From contig DLFY01000207.1 in NCBI GenBank assembly GCA_002482415.1, positions 17,840 to 26,227 of the forward strand: a stretch of 8,388 nucleotides of DNA, read 5' to 3'. The translations under genes and the position numbers were made by a program. Positions 1 to 6,188 of the stretch are shown here, in pieces. Every line of letters begins with the position of its first letter. Within the stretch, counting starts at the first letter, position 1. The notes below the pieces were generated by a model that saw only the letters and a list, made by a program, of their open reading frames with translations, did no database searches and was not told where the DNA came from. This stretch comes from Phycisphaerales bacterium UBA7708 (GTDB taxonomy: Bacteria > Planctomycetota > Phycisphaerae > Sedimentisphaerales > Anaerohalosphaeraceae).

Positions 1-1
1 A

Positions 2-979
2 TTTAATAACCTGGCGGATCGATGCCGGCTGACCCAGCAGGAACGTGAGATTCTTGAGGCCATCAGCCTGCGAGCCGGCCTGAAAAAAAAAGATATGATT
101 TTTACAGAGCCGTCGGTTTATGACGATGGCCTGGCCCGATTGATGCAGGAAAGTTTTGAATCCGGGCATAATCTGGTTCAGCGAAAACGATTGAATGTTA
201 TGGCTTATGGAATAAAGACAAAACTGGGATTTCAAAAAACCGTGTCGGAATTCGGAATGACCAGCCGCACCGGACGCAATCTGAGCAGCCGTCAGATTTC
301 CGTCGGCAAGACGGTTCTGGTCTCACAGGATTCTCAGCCCGGCAGTCCGCGGTTTGAGGCCACGGTCATTCGCAATGACGAATATGAGCTGGCGATTCTG
401 CCGAAAACCGCCATCGAGGCGATCCCCGGGCAGATTGCCGCAGTCCAGTACCGTGTCGGCAATATGACCTGGGAGTTTGAATCGATCGTGATTTCATGCG
501 GTCCGCAGGGTCTGGAATTGAACCATACGGACCGAATCCGGTTTATCAACCGTCGGCGTTTTCAGCGTGTTCCGATGCAGCGGAAGGCCAGGGTGGCGAT
601 ATTTGATGTCCTGTATGAATCGTCGGATGCCGCGCCGGGCCAGCTTGATTTCTGTGATGCTGTGATTACCGAAATATCGGGTCCGGGGCTTCGTATCCGA
701 GCCAATCTGGATGTCCGGCTCAGGGATCGGGTTCTGATTATATTCGAACTCGAAAACGGCAAATGGATTCAGGATATTACCGAAGTTCGCGGATTCCGGG
801 ATACGCCCCTGGGACGATCCATCGGGATTGAAATGATTGGTCTGAACGAAAAAGCAATCAACGAACTGGTTCGTGTCACCAATATGATTGCCGGCATGTC
901 CGGAGTGCTCGGCGATCAACAGGAGCAGGACGGGGATATATTTGATATTCAGGAACAGCCGGAGGAACAGATGATATGA
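2..979 (+). CDS. YcgR-like PilZ-domain protein, putative c-di-GMP flagellar effector (5' partial)
   Basis: Likely a cytoplasmic c-di-GMP receptor that tunes flagellar function. The frame is open from base 2, and the residues before the first ATG (base 95) read as sensible protein (RLTQQEREILEAISLRAGL), so the gene begins upstream of the window. After a helical N-terminal part comes a beta-rich PilZN-like domain (about bases 296-545, starting ISVGKTVLVSQ). It leads into the PilZ domain at NRRRFQRVP, whose RxxxR motif has arginines at 554-556 and 566-568. The second motif, normally [DN]xSxxG, reads EISGPG at 671-688, with E at the first position. The C-terminus is an acidic Q/E/D-rich tail. This two-domain layout is that of the YcgR/YpfA (MotI) flagellar brake family. 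The stop overlaps the flgF start (ATGA), which suggests translational coupling. The domain call is firm; ligand binding and brake function are inferred. Confidence 0.8.
   Translation, partial: FNNLADRCRLTQQEREILEAISLRAGLKKKDMIFTEPSVYDDGLARLMQESFESGHNLVQRKRLNVMAYGIKTKLGFQKTVSEFGMTSRTGRNLSSRQISVGKTVLVSQDSQPGSPRFEATVIRNDEYELAILPKTAIEAIPGQIAAVQYRVGNMTWEFESIVISCGPQGLELNHTDRIRFINRRRFQRVPMQRKARVAIFDVLYESSDAAPGQLDFCDAVITEISGPGLRIRANLDVRLRDRVLIIFELENGKWIQDITEVRGFRDTPLGRSIGIEMIGLNEKAINELVRVTNMIAGMSGVLGDQQEQDGDIFDIQEQPEEQMI
83..91 (+). repeat. Nine-A homopolymer tract inside the PilZ-protein gene
   Basis: Nine consecutive A residues encode KKK in the open frame, four bases before an in-frame ATG at 95. 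Tracts of this length can promote polymerase slippage. In the present sequence the frame stays open across it. Whether it has any biological role is unknown. Confidence 0.6.
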
Positions 980-1719
980 GCGAACCGAGCGGCCAAATCA
1001 GTTCCGGGATTAATGCCCTGATGGAAAAATACATGGCGGTATCCAATAATATCGCCAATGCATCCACGTCAGGATTCAAGCGAACCGTCAGCAGTTTCAG
1101 TTCGACACTGGATTCGGTTCTGGCCAATCAGGGCAAAGAATCCCTGTTTGCCAGCGAAATACACAGTCTTCAGACGATTGATTTTTCGCAGGGACAGATT
1201 TTAAGGACCGACCGTCCGCTGGATATTGCTCTGGAAGGAAAAGGCTTTCTGGTTCTTGAAACCCCCACAGGCCCGCTGTATACGCGTAACGGTTCGCTGG
1301 AAATCAACAAACTGGGCCAGTTGGTGGATACCAACGGAAATCTGGTCGCCGGGCAGAACGGTCCGATTGTCATCCCCCAGGATGCTTCGGGCAGCACGAT
1401 TAAAATCAGCCTGGATGGCGTGGTGCAGGCCGGCGACGTGTCGGTGGGAACGCTCAAGCTGGTGAACTTTAAAAACAGCTCCGAAGACCTCGAGCCGATT
1501 GGGCTTGGAGCGTATCGTGTCAAGACGGATGCCGACCCCGAGGCTGCAACCCGGGTCAAGGTGCGACAGGGATACCAGGAAGCATCCAATGTCAAAGTCA
1601 TGGATGAAATGATCAACATGATGACTTTGTCGCGAGTGTATGAAATGCATATCAATATCCTGAAACGTCAGCGCGAAAACGGCTCAGCCGCGATGAGCGT
1701 TGCCAATAGTCAGGGTTAG
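976..1719 (+). CDS. flgF: Flagellar proximal rod protein FlgF
   Basis: Structural subunit of the flagellar rod, exported by the flagellar type III system and assembled in the periplasm. The 247-residue protein has the N-terminal rod/hook signature NNIANASTSGFKR at residues 24-36. The central FlgE/F/G core includes RPLDIALEGKGFLVL and LYTRNGSLEINKLGQLVDTN. The C-terminal helix (EASNVKVMDEMINMMTLSRVYE) matches the conserved D0 helix of rod proteins. There is no cleaved signal peptide, as expected for a type III substrate. The ATG at 976 overlaps the upstream TGA (ATGA), and GGAGGA at 961-966 lies nine bases before it. It is called FlgF rather than FlgG because it is shorter, precedes a textbook FlgG, and lacks the extra segment after the N-terminal motif that the FlgG here carries. 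The split between the two paralogues is fairly secure. Confidence 0.9.
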   Translation: MSEPSGQISSGINALMEKYMAVSNNIANASTSGFKRTVSSFSSTLDSVLANQGKESLFASEIHSLQTIDFSQGQILRTDRPLDIALEGKGFLVLETPTGPLYTRNGSLEINKLGQLVDTNGNLVAGQNGPIVIPQDASGSTIKISLDGVVQAGDVSVGTLKLVNFKNSSEDLEPIGLGAYRVKTDADPEAATRVKVRQGYQEASNVKVMDEMINMMTLSRVYEMHINILKRQRENGSAAMSVANSQG

Positions 1720-1728
1720 GAGTATACC

Positions 1729-2511
1729 ATGCTAAAAGCTTTTTCTACAGCCGCCACGGGAATGGACGCCCAGCAGACGATGATTGACACCATCGCCAAC
1801 AACCTGGCCAACGTCAATACCAATGGCTTCAAGCGTTCTCATATCAATTTCCAGGATTTGCTGTATTTAAAGATGCGGGAATCGGACCGTGAGATTGCCA
1901 CCGGCGTGACCGCCCCCAGCGGTCTGGAAGTCGGCAGCGGCGTCCGGGTTGCCTCCACCACCCGAATCTTCACGATCGGTGATGTACAAAGCACCGGTAA
2001 TGACCTGGATGTGGCCGTCCAGGGAGATGGTTTTTTCAAAGTCACCTTGCCCAACGGTGAAGAACGATATACCCGCGATGGAGCTTTCCAGAAGGATGCC
2101 AACGGTCTGGTGGTTACCGCCAGCGGATATCAGGTCAGCCCGGGTATTACGATACCCCAGGATGCCATGATGGTGGATATTGCAGGGGATGGAACAGTCA
2201 GTGTTCAGACCCCGGCCGGAAATCAGGTGATTGGGACACTGGAATTATATCGATTCGCCAATCCTGCCGGTTTGAGTTCAGAAGGAGGCAATCTCTATCG
2301 GGAAACCGAAGCCAGCGGGGCCGCAGTCGCAGGCAAGGCCGGCGAAGAAGGGTATGGCAGCATTCTGTCAAAATATCTGGAAAAGTCAAATGTCCAGATG
2401 GTGACCGAGCTGGTGAATCTGATCAATGCCCAGCGCGGCTACGAAATCAACTCTCGTACGATTCGTACCGGCGATAATATCCTGCGGCAGTTGTCTGAAC
2501 TGGTAAGGTAA
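1729..2511 (+). CDS. flgG: Flagellar distal rod protein FlgG
   Basis: Distal rod subunit that joins the proximal rod to the hook and passes through the P and L rings. The 260-residue length equals that of enterobacterial FlgG. The N-terminus (MLKAFSTAATGMDAQQTMID, then NNLANVNTNGFKR at residues 24-36) is typical. Residues about 45-75 (DLLYLKMRES to PSGLEVGSGVRV) correspond to the FlgG-specific segment thought to set the straight, rigid form of the distal rod. The core contains NDLDVAVQGDGFFKV and YTRDGAFQKDANG. The C-terminal D0 helix contains MVTELVNLINAQRGYEINS. An AGGAG at 1718-1722 overlaps the flgF stop and sits six bases before the ATG. The flgF and flgG products are paralogous, sharing both terminal helices and the central core. 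Confidence 0.97.
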   Translation: MLKAFSTAATGMDAQQTMIDTIANNLANVNTNGFKRSHINFQDLLYLKMRESDREIATGVTAPSGLEVGSGVRVASTTRIFTIGDVQSTGNDLDVAVQGDGFFKVTLPNGEERYTRDGAFQKDANGLVVTASGYQVSPGITIPQDAMMVDIAGDGTVSVQTPAGNQVIGTLELYRFANPAGLSSEGGNLYRETEASGAAVAGKAGEEGYGSILSKYLEKSNVQMVTELVNLINAQRGYEINSRTIRTGDNILRQLSELVR

Positions 2512-2514
2512 TCC

Positions 2515-2520
2515 GAGGAG
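2515..2520 (+). promoter_or_regulatory. Ribosome binding site deciding the flgA start
   Basis: GAGGAG directly abuts an ATG at 2521, leaving no spacer, but lies six bases before the in-frame ATG at 2527. Normal spacing therefore favours 2527 as the flgA start. Confidence 0.7.
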
Positions 2521-2526
2521 ATGAGG

Positions 2527-3516
2527 ATGAATCGAATGCGATTATCGTTTGGAATCAGTTTGCTGGGGCTGGCAGCATTATGCGCCGGACAGGGAGCCGC
2601 TGCCCCAGGCGATGGGAAAATCAAAATCACCCTGTCGCCCGAAACGGTCGTCGAGCAATCGTTGGTGACATTGGGGCTGGCGTGCAGAATCGAAGGCCCG
2701 GACGATCTTCTGGAACAGGTCCGCGCGATTGGACTGGGTACGTTTGTCTCTAAAGGCCAGGTGGTGTTTGTGGATCGCTGCACGATTCTCAGCCGGCTGG
2801 CAAGCATCGGGATTCCCGCCGACAAGATCGAGTTTATCGGGACGGAGATCACCTCCGTCAAACGGAAAGAAACCGTGGTGGAGCCGGAACGCATTGTCAA
2901 GGCGGCGCGCGAATTTCTGGACCGGAAACTGATCGGCACCCCGGTGTCATCCCTTGCTCTGATAAGAACTCCGTCGCGGATTGTCCTGGAGGATCCCAAT
3001 GCGGTGGTGAAGCTGTCCTGCCAGATGAGTCGATATCAGACGGCGGGTTCACAAAAGGTAACCGTTGCTGTCCAGCAGCAGGGACTGACTGTTTCGCAGG
3101 TTGAGGTTGCTTTCGCCGTGCGATATAAAGTGCGTCAACTGGTCGCATCGCAGACGATAGAGGCCGGGACAACCATCACCTCGGAAAATGTTCAGATTCA
3201 GGAGGCGGAGTCCTCTGTGCCGCAGGGGCAGGGCTGGAAAGAGCCTTATGGTCTGGTTGTCCGGCGTAAAATTGCCCAGGGCGGCGTAATCCACCCGGAT
3301 TGGCTGGTCCCCCAGCAGGCCCCCGTGCTCATCCGGCGCAATCAGCAGGTTCTGATGCAGATCAACAGCGGGGCGTTATTTGTGTCAGCACCCGGGCAGG
3401 CTCTCGATGAAGGAAAAATCGGCGATCTCATTCGTGTTCGCCGCGGAGAAAAATCAGAAGAACGCATCATTTACTGCACGATTCAGGCGGACGGAACCGT
3501 CAGGCCGCATATATGA
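2527..3516 (+). CDS. flgA: Flagella basal body P-ring formation protein FlgA
   Basis: Periplasmic chaperone that assists FlgI polymerisation into the P ring around the rod. The 329-residue product (331 from ATG 2521) starts with a signal peptide: hydrophobic residues about 6-20, then GQGAAAP, with a signal peptidase I site near residues 24-26. A FlgA N-terminal-type region follows (LSPETVVEQSLVTLGLACRI, later VEPERIVKAAREFLDRKL). The C-terminal SAF/ChapFlgA region spans about residues 199-329: VRQLVASQTIEAGTTIT, then VVRRKIAQGGVIHPDWL, VLIRRNQQVLMQI and EGKIGDLIRVRRG. The protein is much longer than E. coli FlgA (about 219 residues), with the extra length N-terminal, as in other non-enterobacterial FlgA proteins. 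Start 2527 is preferred from ribosome binding site spacing. It lies between the rod genes and the ring genes it serves. Confidence 0.93.
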   Translation: MNRMRLSFGISLLGLAALCAGQGAAAPGDGKIKITLSPETVVEQSLVTLGLACRIEGPDDLLEQVRAIGLGTFVSKGQVVFVDRCTILSRLASIGIPADKIEFIGTEITSVKRKETVVEPERIVKAAREFLDRKLIGTPVSSLALIRTPSRIVLEDPNAVVKLSCQMSRYQTAGSQKVTVAVQQQGLTVSQVEVAFAVRYKVRQLVASQTIEAGTTITSENVQIQEAESSVPQGQGWKEPYGLVVRRKIAQGGVIHPDWLVPQQAPVLIRRNQQVLMQINSGALFVSAPGQALDEGKIGDLIRVRRGEKSEERIIYCTIQADGTVRPHI

Positions 3517-3522
3517 AAGGAA
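3516..3522 (+). promoter_or_regulatory. Ribosome binding site deciding the flgH start
   Basis: AAAGGAA at 3516-3522 precedes the ATG at 3528 by five bases. The earlier in-frame ATG at 3513 overlaps the flgA stop but has only weak purine-rich sequence upstream, so 3528 is the better start. Confidence 0.6.
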
Positions 3523-3527
3523 TCCGT

Positions 3528-4142
3528 ATGAAACATCGACGCCGTATTCAGTTGTTCTTAGCAATCCTGGTGCTGACTTCAGTCTGCCAGGCAGGCTCGA
3601 TCTGGGCCAAGAAGAGCGCCACCAGCAAGGCTCTCTATGCCGATGACAAAGCGATCCAGGTAGGGGACCTGCTGACGGTCATCATCAATGAAGACCACAA
3701 AGTCGATAACAAGGTCAAGAGCGATCTTCAGAAGAGTACATCCAATTCACTGCGGATCAATGGCGATGATAATAAAATCGAACATGTGATTCCGAATGTC
3801 CCGGATGTATCCCTGGGTGCATCATCGAACAAATCTGTCAACGGCAAAGCGGATTACAAGGATGAGCGCAGCATTGAGGACCGTATAACCGTAGTCGTTC
3901 AGGATATTCATCCCAACGGCAACCTGGTGGTCATCGGCACCCGCACCCGGGATATCAGCGGCGACAAACAGACCATTCAGGTCAGCGGTGTGGTTCGTCC
4001 GAGCGATATTTCGTATGATAATACGGTGCGCAGCGAACAGATCGCGGATTTTTCACTGGTGGCCCTCAGTGAAGGCCCTACAAAAAGTTATAATAATCCC
4101 GGCTGGCTGGGTAAGTTCCTGGACTTTATCTGGCCGTTCTGA
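3528..4142 (+). CDS. flgH: Flagellar L-ring protein FlgH
   Basis: Subunit of the L ring, the outer-membrane bushing around the distal rod. The product is 204 residues from ATG 3528, or 209 from ATG 3513. The N-terminus is a signal peptide (KHRRR, then hydrophobic residues 7-19). FlgH family motifs follow: ALYADDKAIQVGDLLTVIIN near the mature N-terminus, VSGVVRPSDIS at 152-162, DNTVRSEQIADFSLV after it, and the terminal PGWLGKFLDFIWPF. FlgH is classically a lipoprotein, but the only cysteine near the signal peptide (C20, in LTSVCQAG) has valine at -1, so no standard lipobox is present; CQA/GS looks like a signal peptidase I site instead. It is a little shorter than E. coli FlgH (about 232). 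It sits between flgA and flgI. Confidence 0.95.
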   Translation: MKHRRRIQLFLAILVLTSVCQAGSIWAKKSATSKALYADDKAIQVGDLLTVIINEDHKVDNKVKSDLQKSTSNSLRINGDDNKIEHVIPNVPDVSLGASSNKSVNGKADYKDERSIEDRITVVVQDIHPNGNLVVIGTRTRDISGDKQTIQVSGVVRPSDISYDNTVRSEQIADFSLVALSEGPTKSYNNPGWLGKFLDFIWPF

Positions 4143-4165
4143 GCAGGGCGGTACGAGAGGATTTT

Positions 4166-5278
4166 ATGAGAACGATTGCACGATTACTGCTGCTGACGGC
4201 ATGTCTTCTATCCGGGGCTCAGGCGGCTCGGATCGGGGATATCTGTGATATTCAGGGCGTTCGCGGAAACCCGCTGATGGGGACCGGGCTGGTGGTTGGA
4301 TTGAATGGAACCGGCGACAGTGCGCTCCCCAGCGCCCAGCTTCTGACCAGCCTGCTCAGACGGGAAGGCGATACGACTTTCACGCCGGCATTGCTGCGTT
4401 CGTCGAACATTGCACTGGTTATGGTGACTGCGGAACTGGGGCCGTGGGATCGTGAAGGAGGAATGATTGATATTACGATTTCATCGCTGGGCGATGCCAA
4501 GAGCCTTCAGGGGGGAATGCTGCTGGCGACGGAATTAAAGGGGCTTGATGGAGAAATTTATGCCGTGGCCCGGGTGGCCTCGATTTCCACGTCCTCCTGG
4601 ACGGTCGAAGGCAAAACCGGAACCAAGGCCTCGAAAAACCATCCTACCGTCGGGCGAATTCCCAGCGGGGCCATTGTCGAACGCTCCGAACTGTCCGAAT
4701 ATGTCCAGGTGATTGGCGGCAAACGCAGTATCGTACTGAGTCTTCGGCAGGCTAATTTCACAACGGCTGAACGCATTCGAAAGACAATTTCGGACAAACA
4801 TCCCGGCATGGCGATTGCCGAAGATCCCGGCACAGTCCGTATCTTTGTGCCGGATCAATTTGCGTTGGGACAGGAAATTACGTTTCTGGACGATATTGTT
4901 CAGGCGGATGTCGAAGTCGATGTGCCTGCGGTTGTCGTCATCAATGAACGCACCGGCACGATCGTCGTCGGCGGCAATGTCACAATCAAGGAGACCGCGG
5001 TTGCCCAGGGCAGCCTTGTCGTTAAAGTCAAAGAGCAGAAAAATGTGTCGCAGCCGACCACGCCGTTTACCGACGGTGCCTCAACGGCAGTCGTGGATGA
5101 AACTTCGCTGGCGATTGAAGAAAAGGATGGCGCCCTGATTGCCCTGCCCAAAACAGTAACGGTCGAGGAATTGGCCCGGGCCTTGAATTCCATCGGGGCC
5201 TCGCCGCGTGACCTGATTGCCATTTTTGACGCCCTGAAGCGGGCCGGGGCATTGCAGGCCAGGCTGGAAATGATGTAA
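4166..5278 (+). CDS. flgI: Flagellar P-ring protein FlgI
   Basis: Periplasmic subunit of the P ring, which surrounds the rod at the peptidoglycan layer. The 370-residue length is close to the E. coli protein (365). A signal peptide (MRTIARLLLLTACLLSGAQA, cleavage after A20 at AQA) leads into ARIGDICDIQGVRGNPLMGT. Further family motifs are GLVVGLNGTGDS, ISSLGDAKSLQGGMLL, VVVINERTGTIVVGGNVTI and the C-terminal LARALNSIGASPRDLIAIFD followed by LKRAGALQARLEMM. The mature protein has one visible cysteine (C27), so it cannot form the intramolecular disulfide known for E. coli FlgI. The ribosome binding site AGAGGA is at 4156-4161. The 23-base gap after flgH shows no hairpin, so co-transcription is likely. 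Confidence 0.97.
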   Translation: MRTIARLLLLTACLLSGAQAARIGDICDIQGVRGNPLMGTGLVVGLNGTGDSALPSAQLLTSLLRREGDTTFTPALLRSSNIALVMVTAELGPWDREGGMIDITISSLGDAKSLQGGMLLATELKGLDGEIYAVARVASISTSSWTVEGKTGTKASKNHPTVGRIPSGAIVERSELSEYVQVIGGKRSIVLSLRQANFTTAERIRKTISDKHPGMAIAEDPGTVRIFVPDQFALGQEITFLDDIVQADVEVDVPAVVVINERTGTIVVGGNVTIKETAVAQGSLVVKVKEQKNVSQPTTPFTDGASTAVVDETSLAIEEKDGALIALPKTVTVEELARALNSIGASPRDLIAIFDALKRAGALQARLEMM

Positions 5279-5290
5279 AAGAGGATTGCG

Positions 5291-5662
5291 ATGATGGATA
5301 TTTTTGCACTGTCAAATCCCGGCCAACTGCACGATGCAGACGGTCTGGCGGATATCCGCCGGACTGCTTCGCAGGATTCTGCTGCTCAAAAGCTTCAGGA
5401 CGTTGCCAGAAAATTTGAGGGTGTGCTTCTGCATCAGATGTTCAAGCAGGCCCAGCAGAATATTGAACAAATGGATACGGATGAAGAGGAAGAATCCGAA
5501 GATGCAGGCGGTGAGCAGATTCAAAGCCTGTACTGGTCGCAGATGAGCGACCTGGTCAGTGAGCAGGGGGGCGTGGGACTATGGAAATCGATCTACCAGC
5601 AGATGGCACAGCAGGTGAATCTGCCGACCGATGCAGCGGCGGGTCTGAATGAGGGCGTATGA
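5291..5662 (+). CDS. flgJ: Rod-binding protein, FlgJ N-terminal-type, without muramidase domain
   Basis: Probable rod cap/scaffold protein that helps rod subunits assemble in the periplasm. The 123-residue product matches only the N-terminal rod-binding half of E. coli FlgJ (313 residues). Residues 38-54 (VARKFEGVLLHQMFKQA) are the family's FE-x-LL-x-QM core, and residues 80-102 (LYWSQMSDLVSEQGGVGLWK, then SIY) match the conserved C-terminal helices. Between them is an acidic stretch at residues 62-75 (DTDEEEESEDAGGE). No SLT or glucosaminidase domain follows, because flgN begins at the stop codon. Such single-domain FlgJ proteins are known in many bacteria and imply that a separate enzyme opens the peptidoglycan. 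GAGGA at 5281-5285 lies five bases before ATG 5291; ATG 5294 is an alternative. The name flgJ is used in the broad sense. Confidence 0.85.
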   Translation: MMDIFALSNPGQLHDADGLADIRRTASQDSAAQKLQDVARKFEGVLLHQMFKQAQQNIEQMDTDEEEESEDAGGEQIQSLYWSQMSDLVSEQGGVGLWKSIYQQMAQQVNLPTDAAAGLNEGV

Positions 5663-6180
5663 CCGATACCCAGCGATACAATCTGAGTCAATTGGCCGAG
5701 GAACTGATGGTGTTTCTGGATGAACGTACCGAATCCGTTCGCCGGATGCTGGAGCAATTGAATCAGCTTCGCGCCGCGGTGATTCGCCGGGATGAGCAGG
5801 CGTTGCGGCAGATGCAGGATATTTTGCCGCTTGCGGCCGCACAGCGGGACCAGGCCGATGACCGTCAGCAGCAGATATGCCATGCATTTTCTCATATGCT
5901 GCAATGTCGTCCGGACCAGGTGAATCTGACACGCGTCGGACAGTATCTCGGTTCGGAACAAAAGGCGGCCCTGCTCGGCAAGCAGCGGCTCCTTCGGGAA
6001 CTGATGAATCGCCTGTCCCTGGAACATGGTGCCACCGAACAGCTTTTACGGGAATGCGAACGCCTGAATCGGACAATTCTGGAGGGAATTATCGGCAAGC
6101 GGAACCAGACCCTGACCTATACCCCGTATGGACAGACCCGGCGTGAAGTCCATCAGCCGATTATCAGTATGCGAATGTAG
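5659..6180 (+). CDS. flgN: FlgN-type export chaperone for FlgK/FlgL
   Basis: Predicted cytoplasmic chaperone that keeps the hook-filament junction proteins FlgK and FlgL unpolymerised and delivers them to the flagellar type III apparatus. The 173-residue product is almost wholly helical and rich in L, Q, E and R. Its N-terminal helix pair (LSQLAEELMVFLDERTESVR, then LEQLNQLRAAVIRRDEQAL) resembles FlgN proteins. There is no signal peptide or membrane segment. The C-terminal tail (TYTPYGQTRREVHQ onward) is probably disordered and may hold the client-binding part. Its position directly before flgK is the strongest support, since FlgN sequences are poorly conserved. The ATG overlaps the flgJ stop (ATGA), with GAGGG at 5651-5655. 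A flgM gene, often found beside flgN, is not present here. Confidence 0.8.
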   Translation: MTDTQRYNLSQLAEELMVFLDERTESVRRMLEQLNQLRAAVIRRDEQALRQMQDILPLAAAQRDQADDRQQQICHAFSHMLQCRPDQVNLTRVGQYLGSEQKAALLGKQRLLRELMNRLSLEHGATEQLLRECERLNRTILEGIIGKRNQTLTYTPYGQTRREVHQPIISMRM

Positions 6181-6188
6181 GGGACACG

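Noticed and set aside
95..97. ATG at 95 as the true start of the PilZ-protein gene
   Set aside because: The frame is open to the window edge with protein-like sequence upstream, and no ribosome binding site precedes this ATG; the A-tract before it is not purine-rich in the GAGG sense.
494..919. Long open frame on the minus strand opposite the PilZ-protein gene
   Set aside because: It lies wholly within a conserved coding gene and its translation resembles no family I know, so it is a shadow of the + strand codon pattern.
1170..1655. Long minus-strand open frames opposite flgF
   Set aside because: Two overlapping frames occur opposite the same conserved gene, with no ribosome binding site or recognisable protein; they are by-products of codon bias.
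2521..2523. ATG at 2521 as the flgA start
   Set aside because: The GAGGAG ribosome binding site abuts it with no spacer, whereas ATG 2527 has a six-base spacing. Only two residues differ.
3513..3515. ATG at 3513 as the flgH start
   Set aside because: It overlaps the flgA stop but has only a weak upstream ribosome binding site; AAAGGAA is better placed for ATG 3528, which also gives a cleaner signal peptide.
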